Below, piece after piece: positions 26,566-35,119 of a stretch of 64,000 bases of DNA. The DNA lies in contig NZ_JAACFT010000034.1 of assembly GCF_029051685.1 (NCBI RefSeq), forward strand, positions 31,644 to 95,643, read 5' to 3'. The DNA is from Bradyrhizobium sp. CSA207 (lineage in GTDB: Bacteria > Pseudomonadota > Alphaproteobacteria > Rhizobiales > Xanthobacteraceae). Position 1 is the first letter of the stretch. Each line of letters starts with the position of its first letter. The translations under genes were made by a program, and so were the position numbers. The notes beneath the pieces are model-generated. The model ran no database searches and had not been told where the DNA came from. It worked only from the letters and a program-made list of their open reading frames with translations.

Positions 26566-26925
26566 ATGATGGATTCCATGACGGAACAGCGCGATGTGCA
26601 GTTCGCTGGTGAAGGCGGTGTCCTCCTTTCCGGGTGGCTATACTTGCCGACCGACCGAGATGAACCGATCCCGGCGATCACCATCGCACATGGTCCGGCG
26701 GCACGCGCTGGCACGGCATAGCCTCCTTCGCGAAGGCGTTCGCGGCCGCCAGATTCGCGGTGCAGCTTCACGACCGTCACAACTTCAGGGCGAGCACGGT
26801 CGATGAACTCATGACAACGATCCTGGCGCCAGATCGCCGACTGGCGTTTCGACTCATAGGTAAAGGAGTTCGACGCGGCATCTTCCGGCCGCGGTCAACT
26901 GGTTCACAAAGCACCTGAAAAAGTA
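26566..26925 (+). pseudogene. Alpha/beta hydrolase pseudogene (truncated)
   Basis: An ATG at 26566 opens a hydrolase N terminus, DVQFAGEGGVLLSGWLYLPT then PIPAITIAHG, after which the frame breaks near 26690. A neighbouring frame continues RWHGIASFAKAFAAARFAVQ and then WFTKHLK appears near 26895, as at the end of the family. Nucleophile and acid regions are missing, so most of the enzyme was deleted. Confidence 0.65.
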
Positions 26926-26950
26926 AATCGACAATCAAAGGAGATCGCGA

Positions 26951-27361
26951 ATGCCCACTTTCCACGCGCATATTCCCGCACAGAAGTTTTCCAGCGAAGA
27001 GAAGCGCGCGCTTGCTGATGCACTCAATCTTGCGCTGCACGAATCACTCAACACTCCGATGGACGATCGGTTCATCATCATCAGCGAACACAAGGAGGAT
27101 GAGCTCTTCATTCATCCTACATTTCCAGGCCTTCAAAGGTCTGACAAACGCATGATTGTGACGGTAACCTTTGGTGTTAGCCGAACCATCGAGCAGAAGC
27201 GCAAGCTTGCTGAACTCATCACGCGATATGCCGTTGAGAAGGTTGGTGTCAGCGCAGACGACGTCAGTCTGTTGATGTATGCAGTCCCGCTTGAAAACAT
27301 GAGTTTCGGCCGCGGGAAGCTGATTTCCGATGTCGATCTTGCCATGCCCTGGGTGAGATAG
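26951..27361 (+). CDS. Tautomerase-family protein
   Basis: The 136-residue product begins M-P-T-F-H, so after removal of Met it exposes the N-terminal proline that is the catalytic base of the 4-oxalocrotonate tautomerase superfamily. It consists of two beta-alpha-beta halves (about 1-65 and 66-136), the second starting RMIVTVTFGVSRTIEQKRKL, as in double-length members (cis-3-chloroacrylic acid dehalogenase or malonate-semialdehyde-decarboxylase-like). ATG is preceded by AAAGGAGA. The frame is clean although neighbours on both sides have decayed. Substrate unknown. Confidence 0.85.
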   Translation: MPTFHAHIPAQKFSSEEKRALADALNLALHESLNTPMDDRFIIISEHKEDELFIHPTFPGLQRSDKRMIVTVTFGVSRTIEQKRKLAELITRYAVEKVGVSADDVSLLMYAVPLENMSFGRGKLISDVDLAMPWVR

Positions 27362-27489
27362 CGGTAGTCCCCGCGACTAACAGCCGCCAGTACCTTATGC
27401 CGTCGCGGACCATTGGGAATCTCTCGCCAACCTAATCCAATATGGCCGAGAAGCTTTGAGGCTAGGCTGTTGGCGAGCAGTTTTTCTAC

Positions 27490-28171
27490 TCTCCATAGTC
27501 GCATCCGAGCACAGCCATATGACGGCTGCGGCGATCTCTTCCCGGCTTGCAGGGCGGGCCACAGGCTCCTCCTCGACGACTTTCTGCCGACCCTCAGACG
27601 TGCCGCCCGTGTATCGCTGGATCTTGGGAGTGCCCGGGCACACCGCGTTCACACGGATGTTCGATTTCGCGTACTCGAGAGCGGCTGCCTTCGTGAGGCC
27701 GATTATCCCGAATTTCGCGGCGCAGTACGCGCCTTGACCTGCGATGCCTTTGGCGCCGGCGCCCGAGGAGGTGTTGACGATCGCGCCGCCGCCCTTGCTT
27801 CATCATCAACGGAATCTCGTGTTTCATGGACAGGAATACGCCGCGAGATCGACGTCTCTTCCTCGGTAACATCGGCCACTAGCGTCGCCGGCTGTTCGAC
27901 ACCGGCGTTGTTGAAGGCGAAGTCAAGGCGGGCCGAACGTCTCCATCGTCTTGTCCAGCGCGGCCTTGACGTCCTCGCTTCGCGACACGTCACACCTTAC
28001 GGCAAGCGCTTTCCGCCCGGCCTTTTCAACGAGGCGGGCTGGTTCCTGATTGCCTTCTTTCGAAAGGTCGGCGAGCACCACATTCGCGCCCCGACGCGCG
28101 AAAGCCAGAGCTGCCGCGGTTTCGTTTGCCTGGCGTCCGCCATGTGGGCCGCTCGGCAGTTTCACAGCCAT
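27490..28171 (-). pseudogene. Short-chain dehydrogenase pseudogene
   Basis: Three out-of-frame blocks spell one SDR: ETAAALAFARRGANVVLADL and ALAVRCDVSRSEDVKAALDK (about 27950-28130), LDFAFNNAGVEQPATLVADV (about 27850-27915), and VCPGTPKIQRY plus ASREEIAAAVIWLCSDA (about 27500-27645). Frame changes between them and loss of the first glycine motif show that it is dead. Immediately upstream lies a fragment of a different gene (28190-28340). Confidence 0.75.
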
Positions 28172-28189
28172 CGTTCGTCGGATAGGCTC

Positions 28190-28340
28190 CGCTCATCACG
28201 TCGAAGGAGTTCATGCCAGCGGCTTCAACATCGATCAACACCTGTCCCCGGCCCCGCCGGGCTGCCTGAGCGGCCGGCTCGAGGATCGGATCCTCTACTC
28301 CACCAAACCGCTTCACGACCACTCGTCGCAACGTCTTCAC
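28190..28340 (-). pseudogene. Quinone oxidoreductase N-terminal fragment
   Basis: MKTLRRVVVKRFGGVEDPIL followed by GQVLIDVEAAGMNSFDVMSG and AYPT matches the first 50 residues of zinc-less quinone oxidoreductases (MDR superfamily). The rest is absent; the frame runs into the remnant SDR. A deletion joined the two genes. Confidence 0.6.
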
Positions 28341-28606
28341 TTGCGGTGCTGCTCGTCGCTAAACCTTTCCAGCTGGTCGATGTTGTTGCCGTCCACACCG
28401 TCTCCTCGATTGCGATGCAAGACACGGCTGGCGTACGCGAGGCTCCATGCCAATGCATAAAGCCCGGTGAAAACCCAAGGACTGCCGCCAACTCCTGTCC
28501 GCACCTGGCAGTTAACACCCGTGCACACGCGATCAAAGCGCCCCGCTCTGCGGTTCCTAGCGTCAAACTTCGCGATGCCAGCCGACGATGCATGTAGGAT
28601 CACGGA

Positions 28607-28770
28607 TCACCCGACCTCCGGCAGCCGCTCAAGGAGCTTGTCCAGCGTGATCGTATAATCGCGCACCCGTATGCCGGTCGCGTTACGGATCGCGTTGGCG
28701 ATGGCGGCCGGGATCTGCGGAGTTGCGAGTTCAGCGACGCCCTTGGCCTTCATCGGCGACGAGATTGGAT
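28607..28770 (-). pseudogene. C-terminal fragment of a molybdenum hydroxylase
   Basis: The frame ends MKAKGVAELATPQIPAAIAN, AIRNATGIRVRDYTITLDKL, LERLPEVG then a stop. This matches the tail of xanthine-dehydrogenase-type large subunits, where a glycine-glutamate (GEGG-like) segment normally precedes the AAIANAI helix; here KGVAELATPQ has lost it or diverged. Only about 50 codons remain. Bases between here and 28340 carry no recognisable gene. Confidence 0.5.
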
Positions 28771-28889
28771 CGCGACGCACCCTGCGGCACCGAGGTTCTG
28801 GAGCGGCGCGAAAAATCTCGAAGGGCTCTTCGACCTCGTGCAGGACAGCCGGGAGCGACTGGCAGCGGGCATCTAATGAATGCAACTAA

Positions 28890-29030
28890 TTCGGTCCTCG
28901 TCGGTGGAAGCTGCCGACAAGCCTAGTGCGAGCCACGGCTATACGGTGCCTTGCACTGCGCCCCCGGGAAAATGCCACACGCTTCCTCGGCGAGACCGAA
29001 CGGCCTCTCAGAATCGAGGGACGGTTGCAA
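28890..29030 (+). repeat. Direct repeat, copy 1 (degenerate)
   Basis: About 140 bases nearly identical to 29870-30010: shared blocks include TGGAAGCTGCCGACAAGCC, ACGGCTATACGGTGCCTTGC, GGGAAAATGCCACACGC and CGAGACCGAACGGC. In copy 2 this codes for the N terminus of a TetR protein; in copy 1 that coding does not continue. The right end overlaps the 3' end of the minus-strand TetR gene. Confidence 0.8.
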
Positions 29031-29676
29031 GCGGCGCACGCCTGGGGGCATCAACTCTGATGCCGTACCAAAACATTTGGACCGCATGATCGATGCTGCG
29101 CTGGATTGCGTCGCGGAGGTCCTTTGGAGTAATGCCGGCCATCGCGCGCCGATGCAGGTCACCGCCAACGGAGTCGAAAAACTGCACGGCCGCGCGCTCG
29201 GGATCATCGAGGCGGATAAGGCCGCGCTCGCGCCAGACCGACAACATGCCGGCAAGATGTGCATAGGTGCGGTCGGGTCCGAGCTGGTAAAATGTCGTCG
29301 CAAGTTCGGGGAACCGGGTGCCCTCGGCGATGATCAGCCGCCAGAGACCGACAGCATCCGGAGCCATCGCGACCTCCATATAGCGCTGCGCGATATGCGC
29401 GAGCGCATGGCGGACGTCGGTGTGAACGACCTCGGGATCGCCGAACGCGGAAAGAATGCGCTCGGCGCGTTCCTCCACGATCGCGGCGAACAGGCCGTTC
29501 TTGCCGCCGAAAAATGAATATACGGTTGCCTTGGACGCCCCCGCGCGCTCGACGACAAGGTCAATGGTGGCGCCGCCGTAGCCGTTCTCCAGAAAGACTT
29601 CCAAGGCGGCGTCCAGAATTTGAGAGCGTCGTATCTCGCCGCGCGGTCTCGTCCTCGGCACTGCTGCTGTCGGCAT
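29008..29676 (-). CDS. TetR/AcrR-family regulator
   Basis: A 222-residue TetR protein: RRSQILDAALEVFLENGYGG, DLVVERAGASKATVYSFFGG is the helix-turn-helix (about 15-65), followed by an AefR-like C-terminal domain (GLWRLIIAEGTRFPELATTF). ATG 29676 follows CAAGGGG; the frame extends upstream to 29763 through the palindrome at 29699, which argues for the shorter start. It sits between two copies of a direct repeat. It probably represses itself and the divergent genes. Confidence 0.88.
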   Translation of the reverse strand: MPTAAVPRTRPRGEIRRSQILDAALEVFLENGYGGATIDLVVERAGASKATVYSFFGGKNGLFAAIVEERAERILSAFGDPEVVHTDVRHALAHIAQRYMEVAMAPDAVGLWRLIIAEGTRFPELATTFYQLGPDRTYAHLAGMLSVWRERGLIRLDDPERAAVQFFDSVGGDLHRRAMAGITPKDLRDAIQRSIDHAVQMFWYGIRVDAPRRAPLATVPRF

Positions 29677-29698
29677 GGCCCCTTGCTTTCCCCAAAAC

Positions 29699-29714
29699 GT
29701 AACGTACATTACGG
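29699..29714. promoter_or_regulatory. Palindromic operator candidate
   Basis: CGTAACGTACATTACG is an almost perfect 16-base palindrome 22 bases upstream of the TetR start at 29676. Site form and place fit autorepression by that regulator, with the plus-strand TetR/Usp genes as possible second target. Confidence 0.5.
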
Positions 29715-29869
29715 TATCATTGGAGGTCCGCGATGTCAAGTCGGCTCTTTGCCTCGGCAACATTCCCGGTCCCGCCCGCGACCGATCCGACCAGGCCCCT
29801 CACTCACCACGCAGGGCCAGAGTTGGCGACCACGCGCGGTTTCGCCGCCCGCCAAAATCCCCGGCCAGT

Positions 29870-30010
29870 TCGATCCTCGTCAGTGGAAGCTGCCGACAAG
29901 CCGGGTGTGAGCCCACGGCTATACGGTGCCTTGCACTGCACCACTCGGGAAAATGCCACACGCATCCTCCGCGAGACCGAACGGCTGCTCAGAATCTACG
30001 GCCATCGCAA
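29870..30010 (+). repeat. Direct repeat, copy 2
   Basis: Second copy of the 140-base repeat at 28890-29030, differing by scattered substitutions and a few single-base indels. It covers the start region of the TetR gene at 29907 and its first 35 codons. Direct orientation with one intact gene between the copies suggests a segmental duplication. Confidence 0.8.
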
Positions 30011-30560
30011 AATCACCGTGGCGGACGTGGCCGACGCCTGCGGCTTCTCCGCTGCCAACGTCTATCGGTATTTTTCGAGCCGCCGAGCGATCCTCAATGC
30101 GCTTGCGGCGCACTACCTGCGCGAGACCGCACGCGCAGCGCTGGGTTGCGCAATCTGCAACAGCCATTCGGCGCGCGATCGGCTCAGCGGCTTTCTCGCC
30201 GGCTTGAACACGGCGCTGACGATCTTCGCCGATCGTGAACCGCGGGTCAGCCAGTTGCTTGCGGACGCCACGGCGGAGCAATGGCCCTGCTACACTCACT
30301 ATGATGCGCGCCTCGTTCGCCACATCACCAAGATACTCTCCGCAGCGAGCGCATCCGGAGAGTTCAGGCTGGCAGATGATGCCGAGCAGGAAGCCCGGCG
30401 CGTGAAGGCGGCCGCCTGTGCCCTGGTGGAGCCGGACGTCGTCCGGTCCTGCCGGGACAGGTACGCCGGCTCCACGCGCGAGGCCGTGAGCCAGCTGATC
30501 GCAGACGCCATGTTGAGCCAATCCGTGTCGGCAAGCCAAGCTTCGCGACACGCTGACTAA
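29907..30560 (+). CDS. TetR-family regulator
   Basis: TetR protein of about 217 residues: RETERLLRIYGHRKITVADV and ADACGFSAANVYRYFSSRRA form the helix-turn-helix. The open frame extends back to 29733, but the upstream part lacks family character; GTG 29907 gives a normal length. The ligand domain ends with a polar tail. It stops 30 bases before the universal stress gene and likely shares its transcript. Its 5' end lies in the repeat described at 29870. Confidence 0.75.
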   Translation: MSPRLYGALHCTTRENATRILRETERLLRIYGHRKITVADVADACGFSAANVYRYFSSRRAILNALAAHYLRETARAALGCAICNSHSARDRLSGFLAGLNTALTIFADREPRVSQLLADATAEQWPCYTHYDARLVRHITKILSAASASGEFRLADDAEQEARRVKAAACALVEPDVVRSCRDRYAGSTREAVSQLIADAMLSQSVSASQASRHAD

Positions 30561-30590
30561 TGTCAGAAATTGCCCGCAGGGGAGAACGCC

Positions 30591-31436
30591 ATGACTTTGA
30601 AAAACATTGGGGTCTTCGTCGACGCGACATCCGAAGGAGAGAAGCGGATCGACTATGCAGCTGCGCTCGCCCACCAGTGCGGTGCCCACCTTGCTGGGAT
30701 TCACGTCGTATCCGCAGTTCGCCCAGAAGATCGATCCGATTACTACGTGATTGGCAAGAAGGCGATCCAAGCCTTGCTCACCGAGCGGAAAGCGGCCGAC
30801 GAGGCCGCGACCTCCAATGTCCGCCAGCGCTTCGAAGCCATTTCAGCGAAGCGCGATCTCAGCGCAGAGTTCCGGGTGATCCGTCGAGGTGGACCTGACG
30901 AAGATCTTGCTCTCAGCTCGCTTCATTCCGATCTCGTGGTGATCGGTCAACGTGAGCTGCAAGAGCTGAAAGGCTACGCATCTCCCGAAAAGCTCCTGCT
31001 CGCCAGCGGCTCTCCCATTCTTGTCATACCGACCGGCTGGAAATCCGAGTCTATCGGCAACAAGATACTGGTCGGCTGGAACGCCAGCCGCGAGGCCCGG
31101 CGCGCAGTCGCTGACGCGCTCCCCTTCCTCGTGGCGGCCTCTTCCGTGACGCTATTGGTTGTCGATTCGGAGGAGAGGGCCGGCCGGCACGGCGAGGAGC
31201 CCGGTGCTGACATTGCGCTATATCTCGCGCGACACGGTGCCCGCGTCGAAGTAGAGCAGGTGTTGTCGCAAGGCGCTCGGGTTGCCGACATTATCCTGAC
31301 CTTTGCGAAAGATCACGGCATGGATCTGATCGTCATTGGCGCCTACAGCCACCCCCGCTCTGTCGAGATGCTGTTCGGCGGCGTAACCCGGACGTTGCTG
31401 AAACTGGCGCCTGTTCCGCTGCTGGTGTCACGTTGA
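30591..31436 (+). CDS. Universal stress protein, tandem UspA domains
   Basis: The 281-residue product contains two Usp folds. The first starts LKNIGVFVDATSEGEKRIDY and ends PILVIPTGW; the second starts NKILVGWNASREARRAVADA and has LIVIGAYSHPRSVEMLFGGV with the ATP-binding-like G-x2-G-x9-G(S/T) arrangement near GAYSHPRSVEMLFGGVTRT. ATG 30591 follows GGGGAGA. Such proteins bind ATP or other small ligands and support survival under stress; no direct link to the nearby catabolic genes is visible. Confidence 0.9.
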   Translation: MTLKNIGVFVDATSEGEKRIDYAAALAHQCGAHLAGIHVVSAVRPEDRSDYYVIGKKAIQALLTERKAADEAATSNVRQRFEAISAKRDLSAEFRVIRRGGPDEDLALSSLHSDLVVIGQRELQELKGYASPEKLLLASGSPILVIPTGWKSESIGNKILVGWNASREARRAVADALPFLVAASSVTLLVVDSEERAGRHGEEPGADIALYLARHGARVEVEQVLSQGARVADIILTFAKDHGMDLIVIGAYSHPRSVEMLFGGVTRTLLKLAPVPLLVSR

Positions 31437-31606
31437 GCGAGTTACCACCTGAGAGCCGCGCGGGGATAAGCCATTTTTGCCTGCGGGGATATGGAAGATC
31501 GCAATGTCGGCTTTGCGCCGCGTGCGAAACGTATCAACGCTCCTGAGAAATTTCGTTCGTCAGCCAGAAACCCGCTCCGGAAAGATGGTTAGCGTGCATC
31601 TAGCTG

Positions 31607-33622
31607 TCATCGCGTGTCAGCAATAGCCCGCGCCGCATCAGCGATTGTCCTGGCAGTTGGAATCAGCACGGCTTGAAGCTCGGGGGCAGCTGGCATCCTG
31701 ACATCGGGGGTCGTGAGCCGACGAGCGATAATCGGCATTATGTCGCCAACAAGCTCCAGAACGCGCACAATGATTTCCGCGCCAAATCCTCCGGTCCTGA
31801 CCGCTTCGTGAACGACGAGAATCCTTCCATTAGCTGCTCGAACAACTTGCGACAGCGCGCCCTCGTCGAGCGGGTTGAGCCAACGCAAATCAAGCACCGA
31901 TGCTTCAATTCCCTCTTTTGCCAGCACTTCTGCTGCGGTTAGCGCGTGGGACACCATCGTTCCCCACGTAATAATCGCTATGTCTTTTCCTTCCCGCCGC
32001 AGATGAGCTTTCCCAACGGTCTCCGCACCATCAGTAAGGTCGACGGGACCCTTTGTTTGATAAAGCCCACGAGCCTCGATCACGACGCAAGGGTCGGGAT
32101 CCGCAGCAGCCGCACGAATGAGTGCGTAAGCATCGGCCCCAGTGGCCGCAAGTGCGACCTTTAGGCCAGGAACGTGCGCTAATATTCCTTCAATCGACTG
32201 CGAGTGCTGGGCACAGGAGCCAGGCGTCGCGCCCTGCTGCATGCGGACCACTATCGGGACATGCGACTTGCCACCCGTGATATAACGAATGTTGGCGGCT
32301 TGATTGACAAGCTGATCGAGTGCGACAAATACAAAGTCGGCCCACATGATCTCGACGATTGGTTTCATTCCAGACAAAGCTGACCCAACTGCTGAACCGA
32401 GGATGGCGTTTTCTGCAATCGGGGTGTCGAAGACACGGTCCTCGCCAAAGTCGCGTTGAAGGTATCGGCTACCACCAAAAATGCCTCCGGCCTTGCCGAC
32501 ATCTTCTCCGTAGACAAGCGTCGTCGGATCGGATTCAAGTTCCGCGCGCAGCGCCGCATTCACTGCGTCGATATAGCTCAACTCCTTGGTCTCGACGACT
32601 TTGGGTATGGCTTTGGTTGTAAGTGAAGCCACAACATGATGTTGCGCGGTTGCCGGATCGGGCAACGCTGATGCCATCAAGGACTCGGTCATTTCCTCAA
32701 CACGCGCTGTTTGTACTGCAATCAGTTCCGCGATCTGTGCATCGTTCATAATCTTCGATTCGACGAGCCGTTTGCTCAATTGCGTGATCGGGTCGATGTC
32801 TGCCGCTGCTTGGCGATCCGCTTTCGGGCGATAGTGCTCGATGTCTCGGCTGTAGTGGCCCCACAACCGCGGAACGCGGCATTCGAGCAGGCTCGGGCCT
32901 TCGCCTTTCCGGGCGCGTTCGGCGGCGAGTGTGAAGCTGTCCCGAACAACGATCGGATCTGTACCGTCGATCGTTCCGGACGGAATTCCATAGCCGCTCG
33001 CGCGTTGCGCAAGTCGTTCGACCTTCACCATATCGCTTGTTGGCGTCAATTCAGCCCAGCCGTTGTTTTCTACGACGAAGATGACTGGAAGTTTTCGTGC
33101 CGCGGCAAAGGCGAAGGCTTCATGGACCGCACCTTGGTTCATTGCCCCGTCGCCGATCGTCACGACGACGACGCGGCCGTTCTTCCTGGCGAGATTGGCC
33201 ATTGCCACACCGCAAGCCATTGTGGTGCCAGCGCCGACGATCGAATTCTCACCGATGAATCGCGTGTCTGGCGCCATCAGATATGCCGATCCTGCTCGAC
33301 CGCCATTGACGCCTTCGGCACGCTGGCAGATCTCACCCATGACTGAACGCGCATCGAGCCCAGACGCAATGGCCCATCCATGACCGCGATACGTGCAGAT
33401 CACCTGGTCATCGTCTCCTAGCGCAGCCATCGCACCAAGCGGCACGGCCTCCTGACCCGCGCAGAAATGCATCGACCCCATCACGCGGGGCGGATTCACC
33501 TGCGTCAGCGAAAACGCTTTGGTCTCGAATGCGCGGATATATGCAATCCGGCCCAGCATCTCGCGGGCAAAATTTGCCTCCGTAGACGGGATGATGGACT
33601 TTTTGGTTGCTGGCGCATTCAT
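31607..33622 (-). CDS. 2-oxoacid dehydrogenase E1, fused alpha and beta subunits
   Basis: A 671-residue thiamine-diphosphate enzyme. Residues 1-320 are an E1 alpha domain with the TPP motif starting GDGAMNQGAVHEAF (157-170) and ending VVENN, and residues about 330-671 an E1 beta domain (YIDAVNAALRAELESDPTTL, EDVGKAGGIFGG, ADFVFVALDQLVNQAANIRY). The two are normally separate in acetoin, pyruvate or branched-chain dehydrogenases. No E2 or E3 gene is in this neighbourhood, so it must borrow partners or act as a decarboxylase/ligase on its own. It lies downstream of the decayed SDR and the molybdenum-hydroxylase operon on the same strand. Confidence 0.88.
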   Translation of the reverse strand: MNAPATKKSIIPSTEANFAREMLGRIAYIRAFETKAFSLTQVNPPRVMGSMHFCAGQEAVPLGAMAALGDDDQVICTYRGHGWAIASGLDARSVMGEICQRAEGVNGGRAGSAYLMAPDTRFIGENSIVGAGTTMACGVAMANLARKNGRVVVVTIGDGAMNQGAVHEAFAFAAARKLPVIFVVENNGWAELTPTSDMVKVERLAQRASGYGIPSGTIDGTDPIVVRDSFTLAAERARKGEGPSLLECRVPRLWGHYSRDIEHYRPKADRQAAADIDPITQLSKRLVESKIMNDAQIAELIAVQTARVEEMTESLMASALPDPATAQHHVVASLTTKAIPKVVETKELSYIDAVNAALRAELESDPTTLVYGEDVGKAGGIFGGSRYLQRDFGEDRVFDTPIAENAILGSAVGSALSGMKPIVEIMWADFVFVALDQLVNQAANIRYITGGKSHVPIVVRMQQGATPGSCAQHSQSIEGILAHVPGLKVALAATGADAYALIRAAAADPDPCVVIEARGLYQTKGPVDLTDGAETVGKAHLRREGKDIAIITWGTMVSHALTAAEVLAKEGIEASVLDLRWLNPLDEGALSQVVRAANGRILVVHEAVRTGGFGAEIIVRVLELVGDIMPIIARRLTTPDVRMPAAPELQAVLIPTARTIADAARAIADTR

Positions 33623-33680
33623 CTCAGCTCTCCTTGAATGGATTGTCTGGCCGGCGATGAGTCGCCGGCTAGAGGGTCTA

Positions 33681-34258
33681 TCAATGTCGAATCATGCCGC
33701 CGTCAACGACGAGCACTTGGCCCGTCATGAAGGCCGAATCGTCTGAAGAAAGAAAAAGCGCTGCCCCAGTCAGATCACCAGGCACCTGCAGGCGCTTGAT
33801 CGATTGCAAGATGTTGGGTAGCGCCTCGAACATCTGGGAGAGCGGTCCATTCTCGGTCGAACCCGCTCTGACGAGGCTCGGGGCAATCGCATCGACCGTG
33901 ATCCCGTCACCACCGAGTTCCGCGGAAAGTGCGGGGGTAAAACCGATATTCGCGGCCTTTGACGAGACGTAGTGAACGAAACTCTCGATTTTCAGCCAGA
34001 ACACGGTCGATGCCAGGTTGACGATCTTGCCGTAGCCGGCGCTCTTCATGCCGGGAACGAAGACCTTTGCCATTAGAAACTGTGAATCGACATTGATTTC
34101 GAAGATGCGTTTCCAATCCTCAAAGCTGCTGTCGTCAAAGGCTTCCATCGGATATACACCGGCATTGTTGATCAGGATATCGACCCGACCACACTCACCA
34201 TGGACCCTCTCCGCAAAGCGCTTGACCTCGGCGGCTTCGAAACGTCAAGCCCGTAACT
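33681..34258 (-). pseudogene. Short-chain dehydrogenase lacking its N terminus
   Basis: From about 34220 the frame reads RVDILINNAGVYPMEAFDDS, GKIVNLASTVFW and HYVSSKAANIGFTPALSAEL with the catalytic Tyr-x3-Lys, ending LVVDGGMIRH. Upstream of that, SYGLDVSKP continues the family in another frame and a stop follows; the glycine-rich NAD(P)-binding segment is missing altogether, the space being taken by the end of the lactonase-like gene. An internal ATG at 34148 gives a 155-residue product without a cofactor site, so I treat it as a pseudogene. Confidence 0.7.
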
Positions 34259-34312
34259 GAGGGCCTTTCGACCAAACCCCGCGCGGAATCATCGTCGACT
34301 CTGTCGATCGCT

Positions 34313-35119
34313 TTACGTTTTGAACGAACGCAAAGGCAGGAAATCGTCCTCCCTGATCGGTTCGAGCACAACCGGATCGTGGGTCGGCCAGATGATGTCG
34401 GCGCGCTTCTTGATGTCCTTCATGGCCCGCATCATGGATTCAAGATCGTAGAAGAGGCCGGCAGGTATCCCGGTGTCGATGTTGGCGTCGACCTTGCGCA
34501 CGATGTCCCCAACGATGGCGACGACACCTTGCGCCGTGCGGACATAGACCGCTTGGCTCCCCGGCGTGTGCGTATTCGCGTAGAGCACGCAATCGATGCC
34601 TTCGAGGATTTCTTCGTCACCTTCGATCAAGTCCACCTGATCCCACAACGTGTGGACAAGAGCCGCAACATCGAGACGGTCGTAAAAAAGCTCTCTCGAT
34701 CCGAACTCGAGAATCTTAGGTCCCATTGGTGCGGCCGCCGCAGCCAATTCGGATCGTTGCACGATGAAGCGCGCATTCGGCAGGGCTTCGCATCCGCCGG
34801 CGTGATCGTAGTGCAGATGTGTCAGAATGCAGGTTCCTATGTCCGCTGGTTTCAACCCGTGAAGTGCCAACGCTTCCGGCAGCGATTGCCCGATCGGAAC
34901 ACGGTGCGGACCGAGGCGATGCACGGACATCGCCCGTTCGGCGCTGCGCATCCCTGCGTCGACCAGGATCGGATGAGGTCCGCCGAGCACGAGAAACGCG
35001 AGGATCGGGACCGTGATGGGTCCCGACGACTTGGTCAGGCTCCAGAAAGCGTCAAGCACTTTCCCGACCTCCGCTTCGCCGAGACGAAGCGGCACGATCT
35101 TGTAAACCGCCTTGCTCAC
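34313..35119 (-). CDS. Metallo-beta-lactamase-fold hydrolase, lactonase-like
   Basis: The 268-residue protein has the MBL metal motif THLHYDHAGG (His101, His103, Asp105, His106), later IVQRSELAAAA, YANTHTPGSQAVYVRTAQG and IVGDIVRKVDAN, arranged as in N-acyl-homoserine lactonase/AttM-type proteins. It may open a lactone. Its ATG overlaps the stop of the molybdenum hydroxylase (ATGA), so it is co-translated; a lactone or ester formed after hydroxylation is a plausible substrate, quorum signals are another. Confidence 0.85.
   Translation of the reverse strand: MSKAVYKIVPLRLGEAEVGKVLDAFWSLTKSSGPITVPILAFLVLGGPHPILVDAGMRSAERAMSVHRLGPHRVPIGQSLPEALALHGLKPADIGTCILTHLHYDHAGGCEALPNARFIVQRSELAAAAAPMGPKILEFGSRELFYDRLDVAALVHTLWDQVDLIEGDEEILEGIDCVLYANTHTPGSQAVYVRTAQGVVAIVGDIVRKVDANIDTGIPAGLFYDLESMMRAMKDIKKRADIIWPTHDPVVLEPIREDDFLPLRSFKT

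Noticed and set aside
28337..28603. Minus-strand frame with a hydrophobic stretch (FTGLYALAWSLAYASRVL)
   Set aside because: No family recognised, placed inside the decay belt, no ribosome site; not enough to call a gene.
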